Below, piece after piece: positions 8,246-16,162 of a stretch of DNA of 64,000 nt. Within the stretch, counting starts at the first letter, position 1. The number at the start of each line of letters is the position of its first letter. The notes beneath the pieces are model-generated. The model did not search any database and had not been told where the DNA came from. It saw nothing but the letters and a program-made list of their open reading frames with translations. The stretch comes from Microbacterium oleivorans. GTDB lineage: Bacteria; Actinomycetota; Actinomycetes; Actinomycetales; Microbacteriaceae. The position numbers were made by a program, and so were the translations under genes. The stretch is from the NCBI RefSeq assembly GCF_001691565.1, contig NZ_MAYO01000003.1:1-64000 (forward strand). Reading direction: 5' to 3'.

Positions 8246-9334
8246 TCACTCGACGCCGAACTCGGTGCACTTGTCGGCGAGGCTCACGCCGGCGATGTCA
8301 CCCGAGCAGATGTCGGAGGCCGATGCGTCACCGGCGGCGACGACGTCCTTGACCTTGTCGGGGCCGACGAGCTGCGGCATGACCGAGATGTACGGCGTGC
8401 CGTCGTCGAGCTTCTGGTCTGCCGTCGGCTTCGAGCCCTTGAGAAGCTCGGTCGCGACCTTGATCGCGGCCTCGGCCTCGTCCTTGACGGGCTTGTAGAC
8501 CGTGGCGGTCTGCCATCCGGTCAGGATGTTGCGGAGGCCCTCGACGTTGGCGTCCTGACCCGAGACGGCGACACCCTTGAGGTCGCGGTCCTGGAGCACC
8601 TTGATGACACCGTCGGCGTTGGTGTCGTTGGCGGCCCAGACTCCGTCGACCTTGCCGCCGTTGGCGGTCAGGGCCTGCTCGAAGTTGGTCTGGCTCACCG
8701 CGCCGTCCCAGGCTCCCGGCGGCTCGGCGACCGGCTTGATGCCCGCCGCCTCCATGACCTCCACGGCGCCCTTGCGGAACATCGCGGCGTTGCCGTCCTT
8801 CGGGTCTCCGCCGATATAGAAGACGGCGGCGGTCTTGGGGTCCTTGCCCGCGGCCTTCAGGCCGTCGAGCACGGTCTGGCCCTCGAGCTTGCCGACCTCG
8901 ACGTTGTCGAAGGAGACGTAGTAGTCCGCGCCCTCGAAGGGGCGATCGTAGGCGATGACGGGGATGCCCTGGGACTTCGCCTTGGTGGCGACACCCGCGG
9001 CGGCACCGTTGTAGTCGACGAGCAGCATGACGCCGCAGCCCTGCGTGAGCTGCTGATCGGCGATCGTGGCGTACTTCGACGTGTCGCCACCGGCGTTCTG
9101 AATGTCGACCTCGAAGCCGGCGCTCGTGAGCCCCTCTTCCAGGTACTTGCGGTCGAAGTTCTCCCAGCGCGGCGACGATGCGGCGTCGGGGAGGATCACG
9201 CAGGCGCGGCCGGCCTCCGCGGGGGCGGCGCCACCGCTCGAACCGCCGGGTGCCGGGGTGCTGGTGCTGGAACAGCCCGCGAGCAGGAGTGCAGCGGCCC
9301 CGAGGGCTGCGGCAACGGACAGGGACTTCTTCAT
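8246..9334 (-). CDS. Sugar ABC transporter substrate-binding lipoprotein, XylF-like (system 1)
   Basis: The 362-residue product starts MKKSLSV and has a lipoprotein signal with lipobox LAGC, a Ser/Gly/Pro-rich linker, then a periplasmic-binding-protein type 1 fold. Features such as ENFDRKYLEEGL, VIAYDRPFEG, YYVSFDNVEVG and VSGQDANVEGL match XylF-type binding proteins for xylose or related pentoses; the actual sugar is uncertain. An upstream ATG exists, but the ATG at 9334 has GAAAGG and begins the signal peptide. Paralogous to the binding protein at 11529-12581. Confidence 0.88.
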   Translation of the reverse strand: MKKSLSVAAALGAAALLLAGCSSTSTPAPGGSSGGAAPAEAGRACVILPDAASSPRWENFDRKYLEEGLTSAGFEVDIQNAGGDTSKYATIADQQLTQGCGVMLLVDYNGAAAGVATKAKSQGIPVIAYDRPFEGADYYVSFDNVEVGKLEGQTVLDGLKAAGKDPKTAAVFYIGGDPKDGNAAMFRKGAVEVMEAAGIKPVAEPPGAWDGAVSQTNFEQALTANGGKVDGVWAANDTNADGVIKVLQDRDLKGVAVSGQDANVEGLRNILTGWQTATVYKPVKDEAEAAIKVATELLKGSKPTADQKLDDGTPYISVMPQLVGPDKVKDVVAAGDASASDICSGDIAGVSLADKCTEFGVE

Positions 9335-9387
9335 CGTTCGCCTTTCGACAGTGAAATCGAGCGAGCGCGACGTCGCGCTTGAGGACG

Positions 9388-9416
9388 ATCTTGATGTGTT
9401 CACGAAATGAAGTCAA
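9388..9416 (-). promoter_or_regulatory. Sigma-70-type promoter of sugar transporter system 1
   Basis: On the minus strand, -35 TTGACT (9411-9416) is followed by a 17-base spacer and -10 CAAGAT (9388-9393). The leader to the ATG at 9334 is about 45-50 bases. It is one of the few promoters here with a recognisable -35 box, fitting a regulated gene. Confidence 0.6.
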
Positions 9417-9426
9417 GATGTGAACA
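9397..9426. promoter_or_regulatory. Candidate operator: TGTTCAC-n16-GTGAACA inverted repeat
   Basis: Perfect 7-base arms at 9397-9403 and 9420-9426 flank the -35 box of the system 1 promoter, so a bound dimer would block polymerase. The nearby ROK-family regulator (12578-13759) is the natural candidate to bind here. Further up, ACCGTCGACGGT (9440-9451) is a separate 12-base palindrome. Confidence 0.5.
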
Positions 9427-9493
9427 TAACGCTTTCGTCACCGTCGACGGTCGTCCCGAACCCTCTCCGGAAGCGCCGGCCGGCGTGCCCCGA

Positions 9494-10681
9494 TCAGGTC
9501 CGACCGGTGCCGAGCCGGCTGCGTCGCGTCAGGGCGTCGAGGGCGACGGCGAACACCAGGACCGCGCCGGTGACCATGAACTGGACGGCGGAGCTGAGGT
9601 TGATGAGCGTCAGGCCCGATGAGATCGCCTGGATCACGACGACGCCGAGGAGGGCCGCGAAAGCGGAGCCTCGGCCGCCGAACAGTGACGCGCCGCCGAT
9701 GATCGCCGCAGCGATCGCGTTGAGGTTCGTATCGGCGGCACCGGTGCTCTGATTGGCGGCGGCCAGGCGGGCGGCGGCGAGGATGCCGCCCGTCGCGGCG
9801 AGGACCGAGCACAGCACGAAGACCGACACGACGACCCGGTTGACGCGGATGCCGGCGCGCCGAGCGGCCTCGATCGACCCGCCTACCGCGAACACCGACC
9901 GCCCCCAGCGGGTACGGGTGAGGGCGAGATGGGCGACGACGACGAGGACGACGAAGAGCACGAACATGACACCGACGCCACGTGACAGGTTGAGGTACCA
10001 GGAACCGCCGAGGAGCCCGACCAGGAGGAGTCCGCCTCGGACCAGGATGAACGCGATGCGTTCGCTTTCGAGCTCGGCGGCGGCGCGTCGGCGAGCTCGG
10101 CTCACGAGCGTGCCGGTGTAGGCGAGCGCGGTGGCCGCCGACAGCACGTAGGACGACCAGGCGGGCAGGTACATCTGCTGCGCGAACTGGACGATCCACG
10201 AATCGAACGGAAGATTGATCGACCCGGCGTCTCCGAGTACCCACAACTGCACGCCCAGCAAGCCCAGCAGCCCCGCGAGCGTCACGACGAAACTGGGGAG
10301 CCCCAGGGTGGTGCGGAGCAGCCCGTAGACCGCTCCGACGACGCAACCGGCAGTCAGCGCGGCACCGATCGCGAGTCCCAGTGGCCACTGCAGCTGCACG
10401 GCGGCGACAGTCAGGATCGCCGCTCCCACGCCCGACATCGACCCCACCGAGAGGTCGATCTCACCGATGAGCAGGACGAGCACGATGCCGAGCGAGATCG
10501 TCCCGAGCGCGGCGCACTGCATGAGCATGTCGCTGAGGTTCCGGCTGGAGAGGAACACGGGGTTGAGGGCTTGGAACACGATCGCGATGACCACCAGGGC
10601 GAGGACCACCGGCATCCGGCCGACGTCCCCGGCGCGGACGCGCGCGAGGAAGCGCGCGAGAATCCCGTCGCCGCCTGTCAT
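9494..10681 (-). CDS. Sugar ABC transporter permease, XylH/RbsC family (system 2)
   Basis: This 395-residue permease is paralogous to that of system 1, with the same soluble start (ARVRAGDVGRMP), the signature LIGEIDLSVGSMSGVG, GGSIEAARRAGIRV and GGASLFGGRGS. About ten hydrophobic helices are present. Its ATG overlaps the ATPase stop as ATGA, and it closes an operon of regulator, binding protein, ATPase and permease. No clear terminator follows; a GC-rich palindrome (9474-9485) lies 8 bases downstream, so some read-through towards system 1 is possible. Confidence 0.9.
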   Translation of the reverse strand: MTGGDGILARFLARVRAGDVGRMPVVLALVVIAIVFQALNPVFLSSRNLSDMLMQCAALGTISLGIVLVLLIGEIDLSVGSMSGVGAAILTVAAVQLQWPLGLAIGAALTAGCVVGAVYGLLRTTLGLPSFVVTLAGLLGLLGVQLWVLGDAGSINLPFDSWIVQFAQQMYLPAWSSYVLSAATALAYTGTLVSRARRRAAAELESERIAFILVRGGLLLVGLLGGSWYLNLSRGVGVMFVLFVVLVVVAHLALTRTRWGRSVFAVGGSIEAARRAGIRVNRVVVSVFVLCSVLAATGGILAAARLAAANQSTGAADTNLNAIAAAIIGGASLFGGRGSAFAALLGVVVIQAISSGLTLINLSSAVQFMVTGAVLVFAVALDALTRRSRLGTGRT

Positions 10682-11532
10682 CGGTCGCCCTCCAGACGGC
10701 GCCGGGCGCCGGCGAGCGGGATGACCGGAGCGCGGGGTTCCTCGGGAGGAGGCAGTGGTCGCGCGGTGTCGAGCGCGCCGGTGATGGCGGCGATGAGGAC
10801 TTCGCTCGTCGCCGTCTCGGCATCGAACTCGCCGTTGTTGCGGCCCAGTCGCAACACCACGATCCGGTCGGCCACGGCGAGGACGTCGGTCAGGTTGTGG
10901 CTGATGAGGATCACGCCGTGGCCGCGATCGCGCAGCCGCTCGATGAGGTTCAAGACCTCGGCCGTCTGAGCGACGCCGAGGGCGGCGGTCGGTTCGTCGA
11001 GGATCACGATGCGCGGCTCGCCGATCAGCGACCGCGCGATCGCCACGGTCTGGCGCTGCCCGCCCGACAGCGTCGACACCGGGACGCGGACGGAGGGGAT
11101 CTTCGCTGCGAGCTCGCGCAGCAGCATCCAGGTCCGCTCCTCCATGCCGACCTCGTCGAGCCGGCCGCGGTCGATCAGCTCGCGTCCCAGCCAGAGGTTG
11201 GCGACGACGTCGAGGTTCTCGCAGAGGGCGAGGTCCTGGAACACGGTCGCGATACCGAACTCCTGTGCGTCCGCCGGGCTCGAGAGCTGCACGTGCTCGC
11301 CGTCGAGCTCGATCGAGCCGGCGTCGGCGGGGTGGACTCCCGCGAGGATCTTCACGAGCGTCGACTTTCCGGCGCCGTTGTCGCCGACCAGGGCGACGAC
11401 CTCGCCCTCGCGGACGCGGAAGTCGACGCCGCTGAGGGCTCTCACGGCACCGAACCGCTTGTCGATGCCGCGCATCGACAGCACGTGATCGCCGGTGCGA
11501 CGGGAGGAGACGCTCACTCGGGATGCTCTCAT
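10678..11532 (-). CDS. Sugar ABC transporter ATPase, single-domain (system 2)
   Basis: This 284-residue ATPase has one nucleotide-binding domain: Walker A GDNGAGKST, Q-loop FQDLALC, LSGGQRQ, Walker B IVILDEPTAALGV and ISHNLTD. A C-terminal extension rich in Pro and Arg follows the domain, unlike the system 1 ATPase. The ATG at 11532 overlaps the binding-protein stop as ATGA, which is why I chose it; the frame is open further upstream inside the binding-protein gene but that is shadow. It pairs with the permease at 9494-10681, again coupled by ATGA. Confidence 0.9.
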   Translation of the reverse strand: MRASRVSVSSRRTGDHVLSMRGIDKRFGAVRALSGVDFRVREGEVVALVGDNGAGKSTLVKILAGVHPADAGSIELDGEHVQLSSPADAQEFGIATVFQDLALCENLDVVANLWLGRELIDRGRLDEVGMEERTWMLLRELAAKIPSVRVPVSTLSGGQRQTVAIARSLIGEPRIVILDEPTAALGVAQTAEVLNLIERLRDRGHGVILISHNLTDVLAVADRIVVLRLGRNNGEFDAETATSEVLIAAITGALDTARPLPPPEEPRAPVIPLAGARRRLEGDR

Positions 11533-12581
11533 TCCAGGCCTGCGGCAGCGCAGGCCTCGGCGTAGGGGGGCGTGCAGATGTCCTCGACGGTCCAGAACCC
11601 GTCGGCGACGACCGTCGAGGCGATGTCGTTCACCGTCACGGCGATCGGGGTCAGCAGGGTCGACGGTATGCCCTCGACGGTGGTGTCGCCTTTCGGGCGC
11701 TCCCCGGACGCGAGTTCCGTCGCAACATCGGCGGCGATCGTCGCCTGCTCGCGGATCGCCTTGTAGACGGTCATGTACTGGTCTCCCGAGACGATGCGCT
11801 GGAGCGCCGTGAGCTCGGCGTCCTGGCCGGTGACGATGGGGAACGGTGAGACGTCCGCGGCTCGCAGCGCGGCGATCGCGCCGCTCGCCGTGCCGTCGTT
11901 CGCGGCGTAGACGGCCGCGACCTCGTCGCCGTACTGGGCGAGCTGGCCGGCGACCCAGGACTGGGCCTTGTCGGGGCTCCAATCGGGGGTGTCGTACTCG
12001 GCGAGGACCCTCAGTCCCGCCTTCTCGATCACACGCCGGGCGCCTTCGCGGAACTGGGCCGCGTTGCTGTCGGTGGGGGCTCCGTGAACCATGAGGATGC
12101 CGCCGTCCATGCGCCCCTCCGCCTTCAGCCCCGCGACCAGTGCCTCGGCCTGCAGCTCCCCGACGCGTTGGTTGTCGAAGGACACGTAGTACGCCGGCTT
12201 CCCGCCGCCGATGATCATCCGGTCGTAGGAGATCACGGGGACTCCCTCCGCGGTCGCGGAAGCGAGGATGGATGCCGCGGCCCGCCCGTCGACCGGGTCG
12301 AGGACGAGCACGGATGCACCCGCCGCGAGCGCCGACTCCGCCTGCTGCTGCTGACGCGCGGCATCCTGATCGGCGTTCGTGTACAGCACCTGCGCGTCGC
12401 CGAGCTCGGCGATTCGCTTCTCGAACACCGGGCGGTCGAACGTCTCGTAACGCGCGGTCTTCTTGTCGGGCAGGAGCAGCGCGATGGTCGTCTTAGCGGG
12501 GGTGTTGTCGGGGAGGGCGCACCCCGACAGTGCGGCAGCAGAAGCCGCCGCGAGCACGACGGCGGTGAGGAGCCGCCTCAT
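11529..12581 (-). CDS. Sugar ABC transporter substrate-binding lipoprotein, XylF-like (system 2)
   Basis: This 350-residue binding protein has a lipoprotein signal ending LSGC and a type 1 periplasmic-binding fold. It shares with the system 1 protein the segments ARYETFDRPVFE, VPVISYDRM, YYVSFDNQRVGEL, NDGTASG and VTGQDAELTAL, so the two are paralogues of the XylF type, but divergence in the pocket segments (for example DPVDGRAAA versus DYNGAAAG) suggests different sugars. The ATG overlaps the stop of the upstream ROK gene as ATGA and the ATPase gene follows the same way, so all four genes of this operon are translationally coupled. Confidence 0.88.
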   Translation of the reverse strand: MRRLLTAVVLAAASAAALSGCALPDNTPAKTTIALLLPDKKTARYETFDRPVFEKRIAELGDAQVLYTNADQDAARQQQQAESALAAGASVLVLDPVDGRAAASILASATAEGVPVISYDRMIIGGGKPAYYVSFDNQRVGELQAEALVAGLKAEGRMDGGILMVHGAPTDSNAAQFREGARRVIEKAGLRVLAEYDTPDWSPDKAQSWVAGQLAQYGDEVAAVYAANDGTASGAIAALRAADVSPFPIVTGQDAELTALQRIVSGDQYMTVYKAIREQATIAADVATELASGERPKGDTTVEGIPSTLLTPIAVTVNDIASTVVADGFWTVEDICTPPYAEACAAAGLE

Positions 12582-13759
12582 GCGGGGAGAGCGACCAGAT
12601 CGGCGTCGACGGCCACGTGGTCGAGGGCCAGGGCGATCGCGCCGCGGGTCTCGGCCCATTCCGCGAAGGCGGAGGCGACGATCTCGGGGACCCCGCCGCC
12701 GAGGATCGCGCGATCCAGGGCGTGGCGCAGCGGCGCGAGGAGGATCTCGCCGGCGCGCGCCAGTTCGCCGCCCACGACGATGCGTTCCGGGTCGATGAGG
12801 TTGCACAGGCTCGCCGCCGCGATGCCGATGTGGCGGCCGGCGTCGGCGATGGTCCGCTGCGCGAGGGGGACGCCGTCGCCCGCCGCCGTCACGAGGTCGC
12901 GGAGGCGATGGATCCCGTCGGCGTCGCTGAACCCGGCGAGGAGCGCAGGTCCCGCCGCCACCGTCTCGAGGCAGCCGCGGTTGCCGCAGCGGCACAGCGA
13001 CCCGTTCTCGTCGATCGTCATGTGACCGATCTGCCCCGTGCGGCCGCTCACGCCGCGGAAGAGCTCGCCGTCGACGAGCAGGCCGGCGCTGATGGAATGC
13101 CCGACGGTGACGTACACCGACGAGGATGCCCCGCGGGCCGCACCCTCGCGTGCTTCGGCGAGGGCGCCGAGGTTCGCCTCACTGTCGACGTGGACCGGGC
13201 GGCCGATACGGGCGGAGAGGCTGCGAGCGATGTCGACCCCGTCCCATCCGGGCAGAAGGCCGGGTGTGGAGATGACGGACGTACGCGGGTCCACCGGTGC
13301 CGGGAGCGCCAACCCGACGCCGAGCAGGTCCGACAGCGAACCGCCGAGCCCGTCGACCATGTCGCCCAGCAGCAGGCTGAGCCGGTCGAGTTCGGCGTCG
13401 TGTCGGTGGTCGGGTGCGAGCGGGATCGACGTCTCGGCGACGACGGAGCGGGTTGCGTCGGCGATGGCGACGTGGAGCTTGCGCGTCGAGAAATGCGCAC
13501 CGGCCACCAAGCCCACCTGCCGCGCGAGCGAGACCAGAGTCGCGCGGCGCCCGCTGCGGGACGTGAAGGACGTGTGGAGCACGCCGGAGGCGGTGAGCTC
13601 CTTGACGATGTTCGACACCGTGGCGGGGGACAGTCCGGTGGCGCCGGCGAGCTCGATCTGCGTCAAGCGCCCATGCCTCTTGAGCGAATCGAGCAATCGT
13701 GCACGATTCGCCTCTCGCAGTGAGGACTGCGAGCCGGGCGGAGTTGACCGGCGAGCCAC
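12578..13759 (-). CDS. ROK-family transcriptional regulator (XylR/NagC-like)
   Basis: The 393-residue protein has an N-terminal winged HTH (LTQIELAGATGLSPATVSNI, about residues 34-53) and a C-terminal ROK sugar-kinase-like domain with the zinc and family signature CRCGNRGCLETVAAG near residue 250. Such proteins sense a sugar and repress uptake genes. It is the first gene of the system 2 operon and overlaps the binding-protein gene, so it is co-expressed with what it likely controls. The GTG start is preceded by TAGGGT 6 bases upstream. A possible operator lies over the system 1 promoter at 9397-9426. Confidence 0.9.
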   Translation of the reverse strand: MARRSTPPGSQSSLREANRARLLDSLKRHGRLTQIELAGATGLSPATVSNIVKELTASGVLHTSFTSRSGRRATLVSLARQVGLVAGAHFSTRKLHVAIADATRSVVAETSIPLAPDHRHDAELDRLSLLLGDMVDGLGGSLSDLLGVGLALPAPVDPRTSVISTPGLLPGWDGVDIARSLSARIGRPVHVDSEANLGALAEAREGAARGASSSVYVTVGHSISAGLLVDGELFRGVSGRTGQIGHMTIDENGSLCRCGNRGCLETVAAGPALLAGFSDADGIHRLRDLVTAAGDGVPLAQRTIADAGRHIGIAAASLCNLIDPERIVVGGELARAGEILLAPLRHALDRAILGGGVPEIVASAFAEWAETRGAIALALDHVAVDADLVALPA

Positions 13760-13765
13760 GGGGCC

Positions 13766-13771
13766 ACCCTA
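13766..13771 (-). promoter_or_regulatory. -10 box of the ROK-headed sugar operon
   Basis: Minus strand TAGGGT ends 6 bases before the GTG at 13759. I see no inverted repeat here like the one over the system 1 promoter. Confidence 0.5.
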
Positions 13772-13817
13772 CCGCGCCGACGGTCGCCCCCGTCGGGATG
13801 CCGCCCGGATCGTCCTG

Positions 13818-14681
13818 TCAGGAGGCGTCGACGGCGCGCACGCGGACGATGTTGGTCGATTCGTCGAGTTCGGCGACCTTCGGATGCGCCTTCACGAAGT
13901 CCGAGAATGAGCGGTGACCGAGCGCCTTCTCGCTGAAGGAGGGATCCATGCGCTTGAGCAGGTTCTTGACCGCGGACAGATGCATCCACTCCTCGTCGGT
14001 GCGGACCTGCTCGAGGCGCAGCGCGCGCGAGAGGAGCTGCTCCACCGGATCGACGGCCTTACGGCGGCGGCGTCCCGCCGAGGGCGTGGTCTCCGGAGCG
14101 GGCTCGGGGTCGGGGGCCGCGACGCCCGGCAGGGCGTCGTAGGCGTCGAACTGGTCGCAGGCGGCGGCGAGGGATTTCGCCGTGGACCCGGCGACGCCGA
14201 CGGCGACGACGAATCGCCCGAGGCGCTTGCATCGCTGAGCGAGCGGGACGTAGTCGCTGTCGCCGGCGACGATGACCACGTGCGTCAGATCTTCGAGTCG
14301 GAACAGATCCTCGACGGTGTCGACGGCGAGGCGGATGTCGGCGCCGTTCTTCGCATAAGCAGCTGCCGGGAACAGCTGGACCAGGTCGACGGCACGGGCG
14401 ACCAGCTGCTGACGATAGAGGGAGTTCACCGGCGACGACCAGTCCGCATACGCGCGGGTGAGGACGAGGGTCCCGAAGGATGCCGCGTAGTCCATGATCG
14501 CGCCGACGTCGATCGTCGCGGCGGCCAAGCGCTCCGAGATCTCCTTCTCGTCGGGGTCCGCCGCGATCCGCTGCCGATCCCTCGAGTAGCTGTTGCGACC
14601 GTGGACCCGGTCGTACCAACTCATGACGATGTTGTCGAAATCGAGGTAGACCGCAACGCGAGGAGTGGAGGAATCCGGCAT
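13818..14681 (-). CDS. NYN-domain nuclease with C-terminal OST-HTH/LOTUS domain
   Basis: This 287-residue protein has an N-terminal NYN (PIN-like) nuclease domain, about residues 8-170. Acidic metal-binding residues are visible in YLDFDN, in NGADIRLAVD and in VAGDSDYVPLA. A linker of low complexity (PEPAPETTPSAGRRRR) leads to a C-terminal LOTUS/OST-HTH domain (about 213-285) with FSEKALGHRSFSDFVKAHP. NYN-LOTUS proteins are thought to cut or bind structured RNA; LOTUS domains bind G-rich or G-quadruplex RNA in other systems. The target here is unknown. The gene is divergent from the PLD-N protein gene and is preceded by AAGACT 6 bases ahead of its ATG. Confidence 0.85.
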   Translation of the reverse strand: MPDSSTPRVAVYLDFDNIVMSWYDRVHGRNSYSRDRQRIAADPDEKEISERLAAATIDVGAIMDYAASFGTLVLTRAYADWSSPVNSLYRQQLVARAVDLVQLFPAAAYAKNGADIRLAVDTVEDLFRLEDLTHVVIVAGDSDYVPLAQRCKRLGRFVVAVGVAGSTAKSLAAACDQFDAYDALPGVAAPDPEPAPETTPSAGRRRRKAVDPVEQLLSRALRLEQVRTDEEWMHLSAVKNLLKRMDPSFSEKALGHRSFSDFVKAHPKVAELDESTNIVRVRAVDAS

Positions 14682-14750
14682 CCCCCCAGTCTTACAGCTT
14701 GTACCGGGAGCGTGGTGAGGACAGGGGTGCTCGAAGACATGGCGCTCTCA

Positions 14751-14756
14751 TAGACT
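14751..14756 (+). promoter_or_regulatory. -10 box of the PLD-N membrane protein gene
   Basis: TAGACT is followed by 7 bases and the ATG at 14764, the leaderless arrangement. Confidence 0.5.
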
Positions 14757-14763
14757 CTGGCCC

Positions 14764-15126
14764 ATGCCGTACCTCATCTCGCTCGTCGTGCTCGCGGGCA
14801 TGATCTTCGCGCTGATCGACATCATCACGCGGGACCAGAGCCTCGTGAAGCACATGCCGAAGACGGTGTGGCTGTTCGTCGTCATCGTGCTGCCGTTCCT
14901 CGGCACGGTCCTGTGGTTCGCGATCGGGCGAGAGTATCCCCAGCGCGAGGTCCGCCGCGCGCCTCAGTTCGCGCCCTGGGCGAGCGAGCCGGCAGCCGCG
15001 CCGGTGCGCACGCCGGACGCGAGGTCGACCGAGCAGCAGCTCGCCGACCTCGAGCGCGAGATCGAGGAGGAGCGTCTGCGCGCCGAGCTCGCGCGTCGGC
15101 GCCGGGATCTCGGCGACCCCGCCTGA
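14764..15126 (+). CDS. PLD-nuclease N-terminal-type small membrane protein
   Basis: The 120-residue protein has two N-terminal hydrophobic helices (residues about 3-20 and 37-58) separated by the conserved loop of the PLDc_N family, with KTVWLFVVIVLPFLGTVLWF and GREYP. The remainder is a charged cytoplasmic tail ending in a predicted helix rich in Glu and Arg (about 85-115), possibly a coiled coil. These small proteins resemble the membrane anchor of cardiolipin synthases but lack the catalytic HKD domains; role unknown. It converges with the oxidoreductase gene at 15134, seven bases apart. Confidence 0.83.
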   Translation: MPYLISLVVLAGMIFALIDIITRDQSLVKHMPKTVWLFVVIVLPFLGTVLWFAIGREYPQREVRRAPQFAPWASEPAAAPVRTPDARSTEQQLADLEREIEEERLRAELARRRRDLGDPA

Positions 15127-15133
15127 GACGAAC

Positions 15134-16114
15134 TCAGCCGCGCGGGTAGACGACGCCGATCTGGCGCCGGATCTCGTCGAGGGTGCCCATGATGGCGACG
15201 CTCTCCTCGATCGACAGGAGGTCGCTGTCGATGCGGCCCTCGGCGATCAGCCGTTCGGCGTAGAGCGCCTGGAACTGCATTCCCCGGCCCTCGATCTCGG
15301 TGCGGAACTCCTCGACGAGAGCGCCGTCGAGGTCGAACACGCGGAACGACGTGGGCGCGTAGAACACGCCGTCGATCTCGATGCGGCCCTTCGTGCCGAC
15401 GATCTGCGCCGCGTTGGCGCCGGCACCCCGCATCGACGTCAGCAGCGAGGACACCCCGCCCGACGCGTGGCGCACGGATATCGCGACGTCGGTGTCGGCG
15501 CCGGTCTCACCCAGTTGCGCCGTCGCGAGGATCTCGGCGGGGGCACCCAGGACGTCCCAGGCGAAGGAGACGGGATAGATCCCGAGGTCCAGCAGCGCAC
15601 CACCGCCGAGCGAGAGGTCGTTGAGGCGGTGGGCGGGATCGGTCGGAAGGTTCTGGGTGTGGTCGGCGCTCAGCACCCTCACCTCGCCGATGACGCCGGC
15701 CGCGAGGATCTCGCGCAGGCGCACCATGTGCGGGAGGTACCGCGTCCACATCGCCTCCATCGCCAACAGGCGGTGTCCCGCTGCGAGGTCGCGGATCGCG
15801 ACCGCCTGATCCGCGTCGAGGGTGAGGGGCTTCTCGATGAGCACGTGCTTGCCGTGCTCGAGGGCGAGCACCGCGCAGGCGAGGTGATGGCTGTGCGGCG
15901 TCGCGATGTACACGATGTCGACGTCGGGGTCGGCGACGAGCTCTTCGTACGATCCGTAGGAACGGGGGATGCCGTGTGTCGCGGCGAACTCCTGCGCCGA
16001 CTCCGCGCGGCGCGAGCCCACGGCCGCGACCGTCAGACCGGCCGTCTTCAGGTCGGCGGTGAAGGCGTGGGCGATGCCACCGGTGGCCAGGATTCCCCAT
16101 CGAAGTGCGGTCAT
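15134..16114 (-). CDS. Gfo/Idh/MocA-family oxidoreductase
   Basis: This 326-residue protein has an N-terminal Rossmann fold (WGILATGGIAHAF; GxGxxA with a Thr-Gly-Gly variant) and the family motif EKPLT near residue 95, whose Lys takes part in catalysis with NAD(P). It acts on a sugar or sugar-like substrate that cannot be named. The C-terminal half is the usual substrate-binding sheet (RWGIL...DLGIYPVSFA). TAGGCT on the minus strand lies 6 bases before the ATG. Gene neighbours do not indicate a pathway. Confidence 0.88.
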   Translation of the reverse strand: MTALRWGILATGGIAHAFTADLKTAGLTVAAVGSRRAESAQEFAATHGIPRSYGSYEELVADPDVDIVYIATPHSHHLACAVLALEHGKHVLIEKPLTLDADQAVAIRDLAAGHRLLAMEAMWTRYLPHMVRLREILAAGVIGEVRVLSADHTQNLPTDPAHRLNDLSLGGGALLDLGIYPVSFAWDVLGAPAEILATAQLGETGADTDVAISVRHASGGVSSLLTSMRGAGANAAQIVGTKGRIEIDGVFYAPTSFRVFDLDGALVEEFRTEIEGRGMQFQALYAERLIAEGRIDSDLLSIEESVAIMGTLDEIRRQIGVVYPRG

Positions 16115-16120
16115 GTCCCG

Positions 16121-16126
16121 AGCCTA
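16121..16126 (-). promoter_or_regulatory. -10 box of the oxidoreductase gene
   Basis: Minus strand TAGGCT, 6 bases before the ATG at 16114; only 24 bases separate it from the opposing -10 box at 16151. Confidence 0.55.
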
Positions 16127-16150
16127 TCGGCGGGCGCGGCTCCGCCGACC

Positions 16151-16156
16151 TAGAGT
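16151..16156 (+). promoter_or_regulatory. -10 box of the M20 peptidase gene
   Basis: TAGAGT followed by 6 bases and the GTG at 16163. It forms a compact divergent promoter with the oxidoreductase gene. Confidence 0.55.
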
Positions 16157-16162
16157 CGAACC

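Noticed and set aside
9474..9485. GC palindrome CGCCGGCCGGCG after the system 2 permease as a terminator
   Set aside because: Too short and without a T-run; could be chance at this GC content.
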